From positions 1 to 35,517 of the forward strand of contig LNEN01000299.1 of NCBI GenBank assembly GCA_001464155.1: a stretch of 35,517 bases of DNA. Direction: 5' to 3'. The position numbers and the translations under genes were made by a program. Shown piece after piece: positions 33,009-35,517 of the stretch; position 1 is the stretch's first letter; the number at the start of each line of letters is the position of its first letter. The DNA is from Cytophagales bacterium Ga0077538 (GTDB taxonomy: Bacteria; Bacteroidota; Bacteroidia; Cytophagales; Cyclobacteriaceae). The notes under the pieces were generated by a model. The model was given only the letters and a program-made list of their open reading frames with translations. It searched no databases and was not told where the DNA came from.

Positions 33009-33692
33009 ATGAGAAAAACAGCACTTTCAATCGTATTCTTACTCATTGCTACACTCGCCTTTGCCCAAACACAAACAGGCAAAGCGTCCTTTTATGCCGA
33101 TAAATTTGAGGGCAGGCCCACAGCCAGCGGGGAAAAGTATAAGCACAGCAAGTTGACAGCGGCACATAAAACCCTACCCTTTGGAACGAAAGTGCGCGTT
33201 ACCAATACAGCCAATAACCAAACAGTAGAGGTTGTGATTAACGATCGGGGGCCATATGTGGATGGAAGAGTGATTGATTTGTCGAAATCGGCTGCTGAGA
33301 AATTAGGCTTTGTGAACCTGGGCCTTGCGGATGTGAAAATTGAAGTGGTGGATGCCGGGGATGGAAAGACGAGTGACACCCCGCGCCCTATCGGGCAGGT
33401 AGCGGTAGAAGAAAAAGAGTTTTATGATTTTGAAATTGAACGCAACAAACCAACGGGCTTTGGTGTGCAAATCGCGACTTATCAGGAGCTGGTGAACCTG
33501 ATGCGACTGACGGATAATTTAAAAAAGTCGTATCAGAAAAAGGTTACGGTGCAGGTAAAGGTGTTGAATGGTGTAAAGTATTATGGTCTTATACTGGGTC
33601 AATTCAGCACGCGTTCAAAAGCAGAAAGTTTTCGTGATCAGGTGAAGGGAAAATTTCCTGATGCCTTTATCGTAGAGTTTAATCGCTTGTAA
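33009..33692 (+). CDS. rlpA: RlpA-like septal/lytic transglycosylase family protein with SPOR-like C terminus
   Basis: This 227-residue exported protein has a signal peptide (cleavage near LAFA/QTQT). A double-psi beta-barrel follows (about 22-115), with GKASFYADKFEGRPTASGE and the active-site region NDRGPYVDGRVIDLSKSAA. The C-terminal domain (about 150-227) has the GFGVQIATYQ...YYGLILGQFSTRSKAESF pattern of a SPOR peptidoglycan-binding domain. RlpA proteins cleave or bind denuded glycan strands at the cell wall; enzyme activity is not certain in every member. It starts divergently from guaB and is followed after 1 nt by the next gene. Confidence 0.88.
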   Translation: MRKTALSIVFLLIATLAFAQTQTGKASFYADKFEGRPTASGEKYKHSKLTAAHKTLPFGTKVRVTNTANNQTVEVVINDRGPYVDGRVIDLSKSAAEKLGFVNLGLADVKIEVVDAGDGKTSDTPRPIGQVAVEEKEFYDFEIERNKPTGFGVQIATYQELVNLMRLTDNLKKSYQKKVTVQVKVLNGVKYYGLILGQFSTRSKAESFRDQVKGKFPDAFIVEFNRL

Positions 33693-33693
33693 A

Positions 33694-33990
33694 ATGTACT
33701 GCGTTGTGTGGCAATATGAAGTAAGAGAGGATCAACAAAATTTGTTTGAGCAAGTTTACGGACCGAAAGGTGCATGGTCTCAATTATTTTCTACATCGCA
33801 GCAGTATAAAGGTTCTCAACTGAGTAAATGCCTTGGTGAAAAGGATACCTACCTCTTGTTGGATTGGTGGGAAGATGCCATGAGCTACCAGGCCTTTCTA
33901 AAGAATCATGAAAGCATGTATGCGAGCCTGTCGAAGCAATATGAAACAGTCTATGTGAAGGAGGCAAGGCTTGGGGAGTTTGAACACTAA
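33694..33990 (+). CDS. Small ABM-fold (antibiotic biosynthesis monooxygenase-like) protein
   Basis: The 98-residue protein looks like a dimeric ferredoxin-like ABM domain: MYCVVWQYEVREDQQNLFEQ, then GSQLSKCLGEKDTYLLLDWWEDAMSYQAFL in two adjoining parts, ending with a strand. Such proteins range from monooxygenases to haem-binding and stress proteins, and the substrate cannot be read here. The ATG begins 1 nt after the rlpA stop and the next gene begins 12 nt after its own stop, so the three form an operon. Confidence 0.65.
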   Translation: MYCVVWQYEVREDQQNLFEQVYGPKGAWSQLFSTSQQYKGSQLSKCLGEKDTYLLLDWWEDAMSYQAFLKNHESMYASLSKQYETVYVKEARLGEFEH

Positions 33991-34002
33991 AACCCTGATG
34001 AT

Positions 34003-34674
34003 ATGATACCACAAGTACCCTATTTTGTAAGCATTTTATTTATGCTCACAACCTTTCTTACGATTTGGTTTTTTTACAAAGCGAGTAGCTCTAAGTTCGC
34101 CATTTTTATTTTGCTTGCCTGGGTTTCGATTCAGGCTATTATTACCCAATCTAATTTCTATTTAGAGACCACCACGTTGCCACCGCGTTTTCTCTTGCTG
34201 GTGGTGCCACCCTTATTGTTGATTTTGTATTTGTTTTTTAGTGAACAAGGAAAAACCTTTTTAGATAGTCTTGATACTACCTGGCTTACGTATTTGCATG
34301 TAGTGCGTGTGCCGGTCGAGATTACACTTTATTATTTATTTGTAAGTTCCCTGGTTCCAGAGCTGATGACGTTTGAGGGAAGAAATTTTGATATACTCTC
34401 GGGCCTTACTGCTCCTATTGTTGCCTATGTTGGATACACTCAACAGAAGCTGAGCAAGACACTTCTCCTGATTTGGAATTTTCTGTGCCTGGCCTTGCTG
34501 GTAAATATTGTTTCAACAGCTGTCTTGTCCGCACCTTTTCCTTTTCAACAACTCGCCTTTGATCAACCCAATGTAGGCGTGTTGTATTTTCCTTTCTCGT
34601 GGTTGCCAGGGTGTGTGGTGCCACTTGTTCTGTTGTCGCACTTAGTCTGTGTGCGACAGTTGTTGAAAAAGTAA
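34003..34674 (+). CDS. Hypothetical membrane protein (about seven helices)
   Basis: The 223-residue protein has about seven hydrophobic helices with short loops, no signal peptide and a basic end (VRQLLKK). No catalytic or transport motif is recognised. It starts 12 nt after the ABM-like gene, in the same operon as rlpA. Confidence 0.7.
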   Translation: MIPQVPYFVSILFMLTTFLTIWFFYKASSSKFAIFILLAWVSIQAIITQSNFYLETTTLPPRFLLLVVPPLLLILYLFFSEQGKTFLDSLDTTWLTYLHVVRVPVEITLYYLFVSSLVPELMTFEGRNFDILSGLTAPIVAYVGYTQQKLSKTLLLIWNFLCLALLVNIVSTAVLSAPFPFQQLAFDQPNVGVLYFPFSWLPGCVVPLVLLSHLVCVRQLLKK

Positions 34675-34851
34675 AATTTGATTGGTGACACTATTGGATG
34701 CAAGATAAAGTCAGGTCGAAAGACCTGAATACACGGATAGACAGTGCATACATTCCTCCTCACCTCCTCACTTCTGTGCTCCTCATCTCAATTCTCTACT
34801 CCAGCACTAGTCTAATTTCATTTCTCAACAAAAAGCCTTCTCTTTGAGGCA
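34675..34851. other. Intergenic region with GAAA-loop hairpin
   Basis: TCAGGTC-GAAA-GACCTGA (34711-34728) is a perfect 7-bp stem with a stable tetraloop but no T tract, so it is at best a weak terminator. It is followed by a C/T-rich stretch (34750-34800). Confidence 0.4.
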
Positions 34852-35517
34852 ATGGAGATTGCAGGTTACATCGCGTCTGTTTTTGTAGGCTTAGTGTTAG
34901 GACTTTTAGGTGGAGGAGGTTCTATTTTATCCATTCCCATATTGGTTTATCTTTTTGGCATTACACCCGTATTGGCATCAGCCTATTCATTGTTTATAGT
35001 TGGCGTTACCAGTATGGTGGGCGCCTTACCAAAGTATAAGCAACAATTGATGAGTGTGCCCACAGGCTGGTTGTTTGGTATACCCTCCATCATTGGAATT
35101 TTTGTAACACGCAAATGGATCGTGCCCGCCATACCGGAGGTTCTTTGGCAGGCTGATGGCTTTCTGTTGACGAAGCGAATTTTATTATTGGGTGTGTTTG
35201 CAGTGCTAATGGTGCTGGCCTCTTTTTCTATGATTACAGGCAAAGAAAAGGAAGCGGAGAGTGAGCATCGGTTTAAGGTAGTCCTGCTTGCGTTAGAAGG
35301 CTTGCTGATTGGATTTTTGACGGGATTGGTTGGAGCCGGTGGCGGGTTTTTGATAATTCCTGCTTTGGTTTTTTTAACAGGCTTAAATTTTAAAGTAGCG
35401 GCTGGCACTTCACTGTTTATTATTGCCATAAACTCTCTTAGTGGTTTTTTGGGAGATGTGTTTAATTATGCTCTCGAGTGGAGTTTTCTTTTGAAGATTA
35501 CATCCTTAGCATTAGTC
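34852..35517 (+). CDS. TauE/SafE family permease (3' end outside window)
   Basis: The frame runs from ATG 34852 to the window end, 222 codons without a stop. It begins MEIAGYIASVFVGLVLGLLG, then GGGGSILSIPILVYLFG, the Gly-rich N-terminal signature of TauE/SafE permeases. A second such repeat follows later: GFLTGLVGAGGGFLIIPALV, then AAGTSLFIIAINSLSGFLGD. These transporters are linked to export of sulfite, sulfoacetate or other organic anions; the substrate here is unknown. A basic soluble loop lies between the two halves. Confidence 0.88.
   Translation, partial: MEIAGYIASVFVGLVLGLLGGGGSILSIPILVYLFGITPVLASAYSLFIVGVTSMVGALPKYKQQLMSVPTGWLFGIPSIIGIFVTRKWIVPAIPEVLWQADGFLLTKRILLLGVFAVLMVLASFSMITGKEKEAESEHRFKVVLLALEGLLIGFLTGLVGAGGGFLIIPALVFLTGLNFKVAAGTSLFIIAINSLSGFLGDVFNYALEWSFLLKITSLALV

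Noticed and set aside
34711-34728. GAAA hairpin as a terminator
   Set aside because: The stem is perfect but no T tract follows, so termination is not supported.

Overview
The window reads as chromosomal DNA of a Bacteroidota bacterium, most likely of the Cytophagales. Several promoters match the Bacteroidota consensus TTTG-N19-TAnnTTTG, Shine-Dalgarno sequences are weak or absent, and the gene set is typical of the phylum: an AsmA-like protein, a Reg_prop/Y_Y_Y histidine kinase, WbqC, ClpC, RlpA with a SPOR-like tail, a UbiA-like prenyltransferase and M1 and S51 lipoproteins. Species assignment is inference. I see no phage, transposase or CRISPR array.

Layout. 1-2.7 kb: 3' part of an AsmA-like gene. 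2.7-3.35 kb: a gene-free block of three hairpins and a 109-bp tandem repeat. 3.38-3.6 kb: a tRNA-Gly/tRNA-Leu operon (minus). 3.7-6.3 kb: two fatty-acid desaturases flanking an ECF sigma factor. 6.3-7.9 kb: cold-shock protein and DEAD-box RNA helicase. 8.0-12.5 kb: two histidine kinases (plus) convergent with a LuxR-type response regulator (minus). 12.5-13.3 kb: an AT-rich stretch with two doubtful small ORFs. 13.3-20.2 kb (minus): mutS, tsaC, wbqC and clpC. 20.3-23.5 kb (plus): M1 aminopeptidase, pyrH, frr. 23.7-24.9 kb: cyanophycinase-like lipoprotein. 24.9-27.7 kb (minus): polA. 27.7-31.3 kb: UbiA-like protein, a DNA-binding regulator, a PAS histidine kinase and two paralogous small proteins. 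31.4-32.9 kb (minus): guaB. 33.0-35.5 kb (plus): rlpA, a small monooxygenase-like protein, a membrane protein and a TauE/SafE permease cut by the window end.

Three genes (the Reg_prop kinase, tsaC, the M1 peptidase) carry single-base frameshifts, two or three of them at homopolymers, and in each the downstream frame continues the family sequence exactly. tsaC is normally essential, so sequencing error is a serious explanation. The PAS kinase has lost about 16 residues in frame from its dimerisation helix. PolA has lost all three exonuclease proofreading motifs that I can align.

The most interesting non-coding features are an 82-nt perfect cloverleaf palindrome between mutS and tsaC, the 109-bp tandem array, and a recurring arrangement in which the -7 element lies 5-7 nt before the start codon (ECF sigma, mutS, the DNA-binding regulator, and more weakly the Reg_prop kinase and the UbiA gene), which predicts leaderless mRNAs. 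No clearly new defence or biosynthetic system is visible. The best candidates for undescribed function are the desaturase/ECF locus and the PAS-kinase module with its two paralogous small proteins.
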